Both the position numbers and the translations under genes were made by a program. A DNA stretch of 64,000 nucleotides from Candidatus Dormiibacterota bacterium (GTDB lineage: Bacteria; Chloroflexota; Dormibacteria; Dormibacterales; Dormibacteraceae): NCBI GenBank assembly GCA_003169845.1, contig PNAG01000010.1, positions 52,326 to 116,325 on the forward strand. Reading direction: 5' to 3'. Below the pieces are notes generated by a model. The model did no database searches and was not told the origin of the DNA. It worked only from the letters and a program-made list of their open reading frames with translations. Below are positions 31,514 through 38,471 of the stretch, piece after piece; the first letter of the stretch is position 1, and every line of letters starts with the position of its first letter.

Positions 31514-32404
31514 ATGCCACCGGCGGCGCAATTGATAGACGCGACCAAGAAGTACGGCGCCGTGGAGGCGCTCAAAGGCATCAGCCTGGACATCGAGGTC
31601 GGCGAGGTGGTCGCGATGTTGGGGCCGAACGGCGCCGGCAAGACGACCTCCATCAGCCTGCTGCTCGGTCTGCGCAAGCCGACCACAGGCAAGGCTCTCC
31701 TGCTCGGACTCAAACCTGACGACCTGAATGCCCGCAGCCGCGTGGGCGTGATGCTTCAAGAGTCGGGAATCCCTTCGATGCTCAAGGTGCGGGAGATAGT
31801 CGATCTGTTTCGCTCCTACTACCCAAAGCCGATGACGCGCGATCGCGCAATCGCGATGGCCGGGCTCGAGGAAAAGAGCAACGCACTGGTGAAGGAACTG
31901 TCCGGTGGGCAACAGCAGCGCCTCTACTTTGCACTGGCCGTGTGCGGAGATCCAGATGTTTTGTTCCTTGACGAACCGACGGTGGGGATGGACGTGGAAG
32001 GCCGGCGCTCCTTCATCGAGCGCATCGCCGAGTTCATCCAGATGGGGCGCACGGTGGTTCTGACCACGCACTACCTGGAGGAGGCGGACCAGCTTGCCAA
32101 GCGAGTGATCGTGATCGACCGCGGCATGGTCATCGCCGATGCATCCCCGCAGGAGATCAAGTCCAGGGTGGCGGGCAAGCGCGTGCGCTTCGCGGCGGCC
32201 GCATTGACGGAGAAAGACCTCGAGGGGCTGCCGGTAACCGCCTCGACGATTGTGCAAAACACCGTGCAGCTGCTCACGAATCAGCCTGAGGCCGTTCTGC
32301 GCGAGCTGTTTCGACGGGGCATCGAGATATCCGACCTCGAAGTCTCAGGCGCGGACCTCGAGGATGCATTCATCTCGCTGACAACGCACAAGGCGACGGG
32401 GTAA
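31514..32404 (+). CDS. ABC transporter ATP-binding protein
   Basis: A 296-residue ABC ATPase. Walker A is LGPNGAGKTTS, the signature is ELSGGQQQRL, Walker B is DVLFLDEPTVGMD and the H-loop is TTHYLEE. The C-terminal ~75 residues are the extra domain common in DrrA-like exporters. It works with the permease encoded 5 bases downstream, probably exporting a lipid, peptide or drug; nothing nearby reveals the substrate. Confidence 0.93.
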   Translation: MPPAAQLIDATKKYGAVEALKGISLDIEVGEVVAMLGPNGAGKTTSISLLLGLRKPTTGKALLLGLKPDDLNARSRVGVMLQESGIPSMLKVREIVDLFRSYYPKPMTRDRAIAMAGLEEKSNALVKELSGGQQQRLYFALAVCGDPDVLFLDEPTVGMDVEGRRSFIERIAEFIQMGRTVVLTTHYLEEADQLAKRVIVIDRGMVIADASPQEIKSRVAGKRVRFAAAALTEKDLEGLPVTASTIVQNTVQLLTNQPEAVLRELFRRGIEISDLEVSGADLEDAFISLTTHKATG

Positions 32405-32409
32405 CGGGG

Positions 32410-33198
32410 ATGGCTGTGACGACAGTTCATCGCGCGTCCCTCGCACCGATGTTGCGCCTTCAGACGTGGGCGGAGTTTCTCAAGCTGTGGCGCGTACCCG
32501 CCTTCAGCGTCACGTCTCTTTTCCTGCCTGTGATGTTCTACGCCTTCATCGGCATCGGCCAGTCATCGCAGAAGATCTTTCCGCACGTCACATTCGGCGC
32601 CTACTTCCTGGGTTCGATGGCGGTGTATGCGGTGGCCAATGTGATGATCTTCAGCTTCGGGATCTCGGTGGCGACGGAAAGAGGAATGAAGATGGACGTC
32701 CTCATGCGAGCGACGCCGATGCCGCCGCTCGTTTACCTGCTCTCCAAGTGCATCACCGCGCTCTTTTTCGCCGCCCTGACGCTGGCCGTGCTGTTCCCTT
32801 TCGCCTACATCGCGGGCGGGGTAAGGCTCGACGCGTCAGTCTGGGTGACGCTAGCCTCGAGGGTGCTGCTCGGCTCGATACCTTTCATCGCCCTTGGCTT
32901 CGCAATCGGGTACCTTTCCGGGCCTAACTCGGCGGTCGCTGTGATCAACCTGATCTACCTGCCCACCGCATTTGCTTCGGGCCTCTTCTTTCCCAAGCAA
33001 CTGTTGCCGAGCTTTATCCAGTCAATTGCCCCATACCTCCCGCTGCACTTCTTCGGACAGCTGGGGTGGGATGCGGTCGGCGCGCCCACCGACGGGAGCG
33101 TGACCACCGACTGGCTCTATCTGGCCGCCTATGGCGTGTTCTTTTTCCTGGTCGCGCTGTGGGCGTATCGCCGCGAGGAAAGCCGGAAGTTCAGCTAA
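32410..33198 (+). CDS. ABC-2 type transporter permease
   Basis: A 262-residue membrane protein with six hydrophobic segments in the ABC-2 pattern: a cytoplasmic N-terminal helix (RLQTWAEFLKLWRVPAF), TM1 near residues 35-52, and the conserved loop before TM5 (VINLIYLPTAFASGLFFPKQLLPSFIQ). It is the partner of the ATPase upstream. The structured element copy B begins right after its stop. Confidence 0.9.
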   Translation: MAVTTVHRASLAPMLRLQTWAEFLKLWRVPAFSVTSLFLPVMFYAFIGIGQSSQKIFPHVTFGAYFLGSMAVYAVANVMIFSFGISVATERGMKMDVLMRATPMPPLVYLLSKCITALFFAALTLAVLFPFAYIAGGVRLDASVWVTLASRVLLGSIPFIALGFAIGYLSGPNSAVAVINLIYLPTAFASGLFFPKQLLPSFIQSIAPYLPLHFFGQLGWDAVGAPTDGSVTTDWLYLAAYGVFFFLVALWAYRREESRKFS

Positions 33199-33202
33199 AG
33201 GT

Positions 33203-33370
33203 ATGAGGCAAAACCCGGATGGTTTTGCCTCATCGCGCGTCGGCTGCGCCGAAGCGCTGCTCCCATTCCGGCATATCGATGGGACTTGTTCAAGAATCTG
33301 AAGCCAAACGACGCAAGGTGACTAAACGACATAGTCGCGACCGGGCGAAGCCCGGTCGCCCCGGCCACGC
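33203..33370 (+). repeat. three-hairpin structured intergenic element, copy B
   Basis: It begins four bases after the permease stop. Stem I is ATGAGGCAAAACC paired with its exact complement around a 5-base loop (33203-33233). Stem II is TCGGC/GCCGA around TGC (33240-33252). CTGCTC, about 60 bases and GACGCAAGGTG come next, then stem III, GACCGGG/CCCGGTC with CGAAG between (33339-33357, extendable outward to GCG/CGC), and terminal GGCCACGC at 33363-33370. Order, lengths and unpaired motifs match copy A (162 and 168 bp). The inner bases of stem I differ yet remain fully paired in both, and pair 2 of stem III is G-C in one and A-T in the other. No gene fits in this gap. Confidence 0.6.
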
Positions 33371-33379
33371 CGGCATGAG

Positions 33380-34339
33380 TTAATTGGCCGGCCAGAATTT
33401 CTCTGACAGCTCGATCCCAAACGCTTCCTGATAGCGGCGCGAAAACTCGACCTTCGCGTAGTCGTGCTCGATGGTGCCGACCTGCTCGACCGCGTACGTG
33501 GCCGCCAGAGAAGCCACCCGTCCCGCTGCTTCGAGGTCCAGGCCGCGGAGCAGGCCGGCCACGAGACCGGCGCGGTATGCGTCTCCGGCACCCGTGGGGT
33601 CGACCTCGCGGAGCGGTGGCGCGGAAGGGATCTCGACGGTCTGCCGCCGCGTGTCGATGCGCGAACCCTGGCGGCCGAGCGTCGTGACGACCATCTCGGC
33701 GAGCTCGAGGAGGCCGGCCACGTCTCGGCCGGTGCGCTGCTCGATCAGCTCGAGCTCATAGTCGTTGCCGATCACGATCCATGCTCCGCGCGTGCTGTCC
33801 GTCACGTCCTCCCCAGACATCATCGGCAGCTGGTGCGCGGGATCGAATACGAACGGGACACCGCGCTCGCGGCATTCGTGGACGAGGCGCTTCATGGCGC
33901 CCGGGTCGTTCGGACCGATGATGACCGCGTCAACAGCGGGTGGAGCGTCGTCCAGGCCGAGCATCGCGGCCCGCCACATCGCACCGCCGTAATAGCCGGT
34001 CAGCTGGTTGGCATCCAGGTCCGTGGTGGTGAACCCGGTTGCGCTCAGCTCGCCTTCGAGCAACCTGAGTCCGCGGCAGTCGATACCCCGAGTGACCAGC
34101 CAGTCGCGGTACTCCGTGGCATCGGTGCCGGCCGTGGCGAGCACCGCCGACGGGTAGCCCAGCAGCGCGAGGTTGTGGGCGTAGTTGCCGGCCACCCCGC
34201 CCCGCCGCTTCTGAAGGTCATCGACCAGGAAGCTGAGGTTCAGGATGTGAGCCTTCTCGAGAAGGATGTGGTCCTTGAAGTGGCCCTTGAAGGTAAGGAT
34301 GTAGTCGTAGGCGATCGAGCCGCTGCAGACCACAGTCAT
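33380..34339 (-). CDS. PfkB-family carbohydrate/nucleoside kinase
   Basis: A 319-residue ribokinase-fold kinase. CSGSIAYDYILTFKGHF opens the protein, GGVAGNYAHNLALLG is the first PfkB signature and DPTGAGDAYRAGLVAGLLRG the second, containing the catalytic Asp. The N-terminus resembles bacterial proteins annotated as adenosine kinase-like carbohydrate kinases, but the substrate is not certain. The ATG at 34339 starts at the conserved strand; further upstream frame runs through a hairpin repeat. TACGCT eight bases before the ATG could be its -10. The gene is converged on by the ABC operon. Confidence 0.9.
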   Translation of the reverse strand: MTVVCSGSIAYDYILTFKGHFKDHILLEKAHILNLSFLVDDLQKRRGGVAGNYAHNLALLGYPSAVLATAGTDATEYRDWLVTRGIDCRGLRLLEGELSATGFTTTDLDANQLTGYYGGAMWRAAMLGLDDAPPAVDAVIIGPNDPGAMKRLVHECRERGVPFVFDPAHQLPMMSGEDVTDSTRGAWIVIGNDYELELIEQRTGRDVAGLLELAEMVVTTLGRQGSRIDTRRQTVEIPSAPPLREVDPTGAGDAYRAGLVAGLLRGLDLEAAGRVASLAATYAVEQVGTIEHDYAKVEFSRRYQEAFGIELSEKFWPAN

Positions 34340-34362
34340 TTGTGGGAAGCGTACCCGCCGAA

Positions 34363-34394
34363 CCCCCCTCCCCATTAGGGGACAGGGCCAGGGA
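34363..34394. repeat. GC-rich hairpin repeat, copy 3
   Basis: CCCCCTCCCC, ATTA, GGGGACAGGG and a CCAGGGAG tail just upstream of the PfkB gene. Same layout as copy 2 at 14151 (C-rich arm, short loop, G-rich arm, [C/T]AGGG tail), with an imperfect stem. Confidence 0.45.
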
Positions 34395-34466
34395 GCAATC
34401 AGTAGTCCCATCCTCATCGCCGCTCTGCGCGCAGGGGCGTGGAAGAAGAAGATGGCTAAAAGGAAA

Positions 34467-34490
34467 AGGGCGCCCCATGCGGGGCGCCCT
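34467..34490 (-). terminator. intrinsic terminator of the basic-protein gene
   Basis: AGGGCGCCCC and GGGGCGCCCT pair perfectly around a 4-base loop. On the minus strand the hairpin is followed by TTTTCCTTTT. It lies 16 bases after the stop at 34507, a textbook rho-independent terminator and the clearest in the window. Confidence 0.85.
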
Positions 34491-34506
34491 TTGGTTCGGT
34501 GTCCGG

Positions 34507-34998
34507 TTAGGCGGCGCGGCGCCGTGCGGTCCGGCGGCCGATGGCGCGACGGGTCTTGACTGCCGCGGGCTTGGCCGCGGTCTGCCGGCGCGGGGTCAGC
34601 TCGGTGGCCTGCTCGAAACGGGTCGCCGTGCGGGCGATCGTCTTGAACGAGCCGTTGAAGATGCGCAGCGTCCGCTTGGCGACGTCGCCGACGACGTCCT
34701 GCCGGCGCGCCTGGAGCTTGACCAGCTGCAGGCCTTTGATCGCGACCCTCTCAGGCAGCTTCTCGTTGACCTCGATGCCCCAGAGGGTCACCTTCTCGGG
34801 AAGGATGGCGTTCAAGCGCGCGTTGAAGCGGCGATTGAGCTTGCGAGCGGTCGGGGCTCCCTTCTTCTCGAATCCCTTGACCTGCTTGCGGGCCGATCCG
34901 ATCGGGTCAGAGGCGACCTCCGCCGCGCTCTTCGCGGCTCCAAAGGCAACTTCCTCGACCGTGGTTGCGGCGTCCGTGAATTTGATCTCAGTGCTCAT
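34507..34998 (-). CDS. basic phasin/histone-like protein of unknown function
   Basis: A 163-residue soluble protein. The N-terminal ~45 residues are a helical, Ala-rich, acidic segment (DAATTVEEVAFGAAKSAAEV). The centre is Lys/Arg-rich, and the last 25 residues are strongly basic (KTRRAIGRRTARRRAA), like histone or nucleoid-associated tails. No membrane segment. The gene has an AAGGAGG ribosome-binding site eight bases from the ATG, a near-consensus promoter with 17 bp spacing and a strong terminator, so it is likely a highly expressed single-gene unit. It may bind DNA, RNA or a polymer granule; the family is not recognised. Confidence 0.8.
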   Translation of the reverse strand: MSTEIKFTDAATTVEEVAFGAAKSAAEVASDPIGSARKQVKGFEKKGAPTARKLNRRFNARLNAILPEKVTLWGIEVNEKLPERVAIKGLQLVKLQARRQDVVGDVAKRTLRIFNGSFKTIARTATRFEQATELTPRRQTAAKPAAVKTRRAIGRRTARRRAA

Positions 34999-35045
34999 GT
35001 GACTCAGCCTCCTTGTGCTATCTATTTTTCAGTCTTGACTAACGC

Positions 35046-35074
35046 ATCATAACGCATTGCGTCAATGGAGTCAA
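35046..35074 (-). promoter_or_regulatory. near-consensus housekeeping promoter with internal palindrome
   Basis: On the minus strand TTGACT (35074-35069) and TATGAT (35051-35046) are separated by exactly 17 bases. Inside the spacer ACGCAATGCGT is a perfect inverted repeat, and ACGCA recurs as TGCGT after the -10. This is the best sigma70-type promoter in the window and may be under repressor control. Confidence 0.75.
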
Positions 35075-35090
35075 GGCACCTTGTCTCGGC

Positions 35091-35396
35091 TTAGCTCTTG
35101 AAGCGGGCGATCAAGGCCTCCGCGGGCGCGCCGAAGACGTCGTAATGAGCCACCTTGCGGCGCTTTTCGGGCTGAATCCACTCTGGGCGAAGACCATGCT
35201 GCCGGCCCCATTCCTCGAGCGCCGGACGCAGCCCGATGATGTGAAGAAAGGGCCGCTCCCGCACCATCCCTCGAATCGTCGAGCCGTGGTAGTAATCGAA
35301 ATTGCGGTGGATCGCGATCCCACCCGCCTCGGCGAACTCGATCGCCTCTTTGATCTGACGGCGCTCGAAATATCGTTCCCGGAGCGCGTCATCCAC
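35091..35396 (-). CDS. conserved hypothetical small protein
   Basis: A 101-residue soluble protein, not recognised. It has an Arg/Glu-rich helical start (RERYFERRQIKEAIEFAEAG), a middle with several His and Tyr residues (HRNFDYYHGSTIRGM) and a PEWIQPEKRRKVAHYDVFG segment. No signal peptide or known motif. Codon use matches the surroundings. It lies between the helicase-nuclease pair and the basic-protein gene, on the same strand as both and nine bases after the end of the former on the map. Confidence 0.6.
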   Translation of the reverse strand: MDDALRERYFERRQIKEAIEFAEAGGIAIHRNFDYYHGSTIRGMVRERPFLHIIGLRPALEEWGRQHGLRPEWIQPEKRRKVAHYDVFGAPAEALIARFKS

Positions 35397-35405
35397 GCCC
35401 CGACG

Positions 35406-38400
35406 TTACGTCCTTCGGTCGGGGCAGATCGGCCGGAACGCGCAGATCGAGCAGGGACGCTGGTCGTGCTCGGGCCTGAGGCTGAAGTCACCGGCCGCGA
35501 TGCGGGCAGCCGCCACCTCGACTCGAGCTTCGACGCCCGCGGCGTCCGGAGTCACGTCCCTCTCCTCGCCGCGGCGAAGGTCGAACAGCACAAGACGAGG
35601 CTCGGTTCCTCCCGCTACAAGGCCTCGCGCGGCAGCCAGGCCGTAAAGCCTCAGCTGTACCGAGTAGGCCTCGATGAGCGATGCGTCGAGGGAGGCGTTG
35701 GTCTTGTAGTCGACGAGGACGGCCCGGCCGTCGAGCTCGCAGATCCTGTCAACCAGTCCGCGCACGCGAGTCGTGCCGATCCTCATGTTGAACCCGACCT
35801 CCACCGCCAGCGTCTTCGCGCGCGCGAGCGGATGAGCCAGATAGCGCGCGAGCATCTCGCGCCCGGCTTCCGGGCCCGAATAAATTGCAAGCAAGTCGCC
35901 GCCGGCAATGTGCCAGGCCGCAAGCGCCGCGTGCACAGCCGACCCGAGCTCCGTCGATCCGACGGCTTGCACGTGTCGAGGTTGAAGCTCGTCCGGAGGG
36001 GCGGGCACGCGCCATACCTGACTGAAGCGATATCGCACCGGGCACACCTCGAAGTCGTGCAGCTGCGAGAAGCTGAGCACGAGCTCCGCACGCGGCGCCC
36101 TCACCGCGCCGGCCGCTTGCGGGCGAAGCTGTTCCATCCGGTCGAGCACGGCGGCCACGACGGCTGGGCCGCGATCTACATGTCCGTTTGCGGCACGCAT
36201 CGCCGGAAGCTCCAGCTGCTCGGCCTCGACCACAGTGGCGGATTGAGGGTTGGCGAGAGCCCAGCTGAGGATCTCGGCGAAATGGTCGTGGTCGTCGGGG
36301 CCGTTCGCCCCGACGTCCCGGGCGGTCGTCTCCTCCCGCGTGGCGGTGACGTAGAGCGCGTCCTTGGCGCGCGTTAGACCGACATAGACGATGCGCCGGC
36401 GTTCGCCGATCGCCAGCGCCATGGCCGGAGCGCCGGGCGATGTCGCAACGAAGCGCGGATGCTTCTCGCCGCGCCAGTTCTTGATCACGAAGCCAAGGCT
36501 GTCCGGATCGAAGAAGAGGCGCTCGGTGTCTCTCGGCCGGGGAGGCCGGAGGTTGACGAGGAACACGACTGGAAATTCGAGACCCTTCGCGGAATGGATG
36601 GTCAGCACGGAGACCGCCTCGGCCCTGGCGGATTCCTCCGCCGCCTCACCCACCGGGAGTTCGGCGTCTATCACCTGGTCGAGGTGCCGCACGAAATCGC
36701 CGATTCCGGCGAGCGAGAGGTCACGCTCGAAGCGGCCCGCGAGCTGAAAGACCTTGCGCAGGTTCTGCAGGGCGCGAGGGCTTCCGTCCCGCTGAGCGCG
36801 GAGCTCCGCCCAACGTAGGTAGCCGCTTTCCTCGAGCAGACGGTTGAGGATATCGGCCACCGTCAACGCGTCGCGAAGGCGGCCCAACCGGTCGGTCAGC
36901 TCGACCAGGTGCACGGCCTCGCGCGCCACCTTTTCATCCATCTCCGGGAAACCCTCGCGCCCTGATTCGTCGAAGCAATCGCGCAGTCGCATGCCCGAAC
37001 GTCCTGACCTGCGGGCGGCCAGCCGATACATCCCGTCGTCGGGCAGCCGGACGATGGGTCCCTGCAGGATGCGCACGAACGCGCCGTCATCCATGGGGTT
37101 GTCGGTCAGGCGCAGGAGCGCCAGCACGTCCTTGATCTCCTGCCGGTCGAAGAATCCAGAACCCCCGCTGGTGATGTACGGGATGCCCTGCCGCCGGAGC
37201 TCATCCTCGAACTCGCGTGGGAGCATGCGGATCGAATGGGCGAGCACCGCGATATCGGCGAAGGCCCGGCCCGCGACGTGGAGCCGCCGGATGGCCTGAG
37301 CCATCGAGCGGGCTTCGGTGCGCGAGTCGGGCGCCATTATCACCGTGACCGGCTGCGGCACCGAGCCACGCGTCGCGACCAGGTCTGGTTCGGCCGCGAA
37401 GTCCGGGTCGCGGCGGATGAAATCCGTGGCGCAGTCGAGGATGCCCTGGTAAGAACGCCGATTGTGGGTGAGCGGCAGGCGACGCCCGGGGAAGCGGCTC
37501 CGAATGTTCTCGATCTCGGCGTCGCGCCAGCCGTAGATCGATTGCTTTGCATCACCGACCACGGCGACGTTGCCGAAGTTGTCGGCCGCGAGCAGGCGGA
37601 TGAGGTCGAGCTGGATCCGGTTGGTGTCCTGGAACTCGTCGACCAGCAGGTAGCGAAAACGGTCGCGGCAGCGCGCGCGAAACTCGGGCACCCGCTCGAG
37701 TGAGCCGATGACGTCGAGGATGAGGTCGTCGAAGTCGCGCAGCCCAGCCGTGCTGAGAGCGTCTTCGTATGTCCTGTAGATGACGGACAGCACTTCGATC
37801 GCCTCGAGCTCGGCGCGAGCCGGGTCGGGGCCGCCGGATCCATTTCCCTCGCCCCGCTCCCTAGCCCTCACCCCTGAAGGGGGGGAGGGAACGTGGAGCT
37901 CGAGCGCTCGCTGCTGAAAACCCTCGGGCGTGATGCCCCGGCCCTTGAGCTTGAGCAGGAAGCGCAGCCCCGATCGAAGCAGGTCATCCAGGTCTTCCAC
38001 CGCCAGCGCGGTGAAGGAGTCCGGGTCGAACGGTGCGGCCGCTCCGCTGCGCAGGCCTGCGAGGAGCTGCTGCTCGAACAGTCGCTGCCCGGTCTCATCG
38101 AGCACGCGCAGCTCCCGCGGAGCGCCGACCAGGTAGGCGAACTCGTCGAGCAGCCTGGCGCACGTGCCGTGGAACGTGCCGATCCAGGCCCCGTCCAGCA
38201 CCTCCGGGCCCAGCTCGGGCCGGCGCGCCCCCAGCTCCCTGGCGATGCGCTGCCTGAGCTCCTCGGCCGCGCGGTCGTTGAAGGTCACCGTGAGAATCCG
38301 ATCCGGAGCAACGCCCTGCTCGATCAGCCAGCAGAAGCGCTCGGTCGCGGTGAACGTCTTCCCCGTGCCTGGGCCGGCGGCGATCAGGAACGCCCCTTGT

Positions 38401-38471
38401 GGACCGGCGTGCGCGGCGGCGGCCTGCTCGGAGGTCAGTGCGGTCGCGCTCGGCAGACCCGTCGTGCTCAT
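35406..38471 (-). CDS. AdnB-like UvrD-type helicase with C-terminal RecB-like nuclease
   Basis: A 1021-residue fusion. The Q motif is LTSEQ (residues 12-16), Walker A is AAGPGTGKT (31-39) and Walker B/motif II is LLVDEFQDTN. Motif V is VLTIHSAKGLEFPVVF and motif VI IVYVGLTRAKDALY. The C-terminal ~200 residues are a PD-(D/E)xK nuclease, with VLVDYKTNASL and a Cys cluster (EVCPVRYRF, then PCSICAFRPIC) typical of Fe-S nucleases of the AddB/Cas4 type. The ATG overlaps the stop of the paired gene upstream. Two adjacent helicase-nucleases of ~1000 residues match mycobacterial AdnAB, which processes double-strand breaks. A GC-rich repeat interrupts its frame at residues ~193-209. Confidence 0.9.
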   Translation of the reverse strand: MSTTGLPSATALTSEQAAAAHAGPQGAFLIAAGPGTGKTFTATERFCWLIEQGVAPDRILTVTFNDRAAEELRQRIARELGARRPELGPEVLDGAWIGTFHGTCARLLDEFAYLVGAPRELRVLDETGQRLFEQQLLAGLRSGAAAPFDPDSFTALAVEDLDDLLRSGLRFLLKLKGRGITPEGFQQRALELHVPSPPSGVRARERGEGNGSGGPDPARAELEAIEVLSVIYRTYEDALSTAGLRDFDDLILDVIGSLERVPEFRARCRDRFRYLLVDEFQDTNRIQLDLIRLLAADNFGNVAVVGDAKQSIYGWRDAEIENIRSRFPGRRLPLTHNRRSYQGILDCATDFIRRDPDFAAEPDLVATRGSVPQPVTVIMAPDSRTEARSMAQAIRRLHVAGRAFADIAVLAHSIRMLPREFEDELRRQGIPYITSGGSGFFDRQEIKDVLALLRLTDNPMDDGAFVRILQGPIVRLPDDGMYRLAARRSGRSGMRLRDCFDESGREGFPEMDEKVAREAVHLVELTDRLGRLRDALTVADILNRLLEESGYLRWAELRAQRDGSPRALQNLRKVFQLAGRFERDLSLAGIGDFVRHLDQVIDAELPVGEAAEESARAEAVSVLTIHSAKGLEFPVVFLVNLRPPRPRDTERLFFDPDSLGFVIKNWRGEKHPRFVATSPGAPAMALAIGERRRIVYVGLTRAKDALYVTATREETTARDVGANGPDDHDHFAEILSWALANPQSATVVEAEQLELPAMRAANGHVDRGPAVVAAVLDRMEQLRPQAAGAVRAPRAELVLSFSQLHDFEVCPVRYRFSQVWRVPAPPDELQPRHVQAVGSTELGSAVHAALAAWHIAGGDLLAIYSGPEAGREMLARYLAHPLARAKTLAVEVGFNMRIGTTRVRGLVDRICELDGRAVLVDYKTNASLDASLIEAYSVQLRLYGLAAARGLVAGGTEPRLVLFDLRRGEERDVTPDAAGVEARVEVAAARIAAGDFSLRPEHDQRPCSICAFRPICPDRRT
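37846..37890. repeat. GC-rich hairpin repeat, copy 4, inside the helicase coding sequence
   Basis: CTCCCTAGCCCTCACCCCTG, then AAGGGGGGGAGGGA, is the reverse complement of the repeat seen at 14151 (C-rich arm, loop, G-rich arm, GTGAGGGCTAGGGAG). It sits in frame in the helicase gene and is translated as a Pro/Gly/Arg/Glu-rich linker (PSPPSGVRARERGEGNGSGG) between conserved motifs. Confidence 0.55.
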
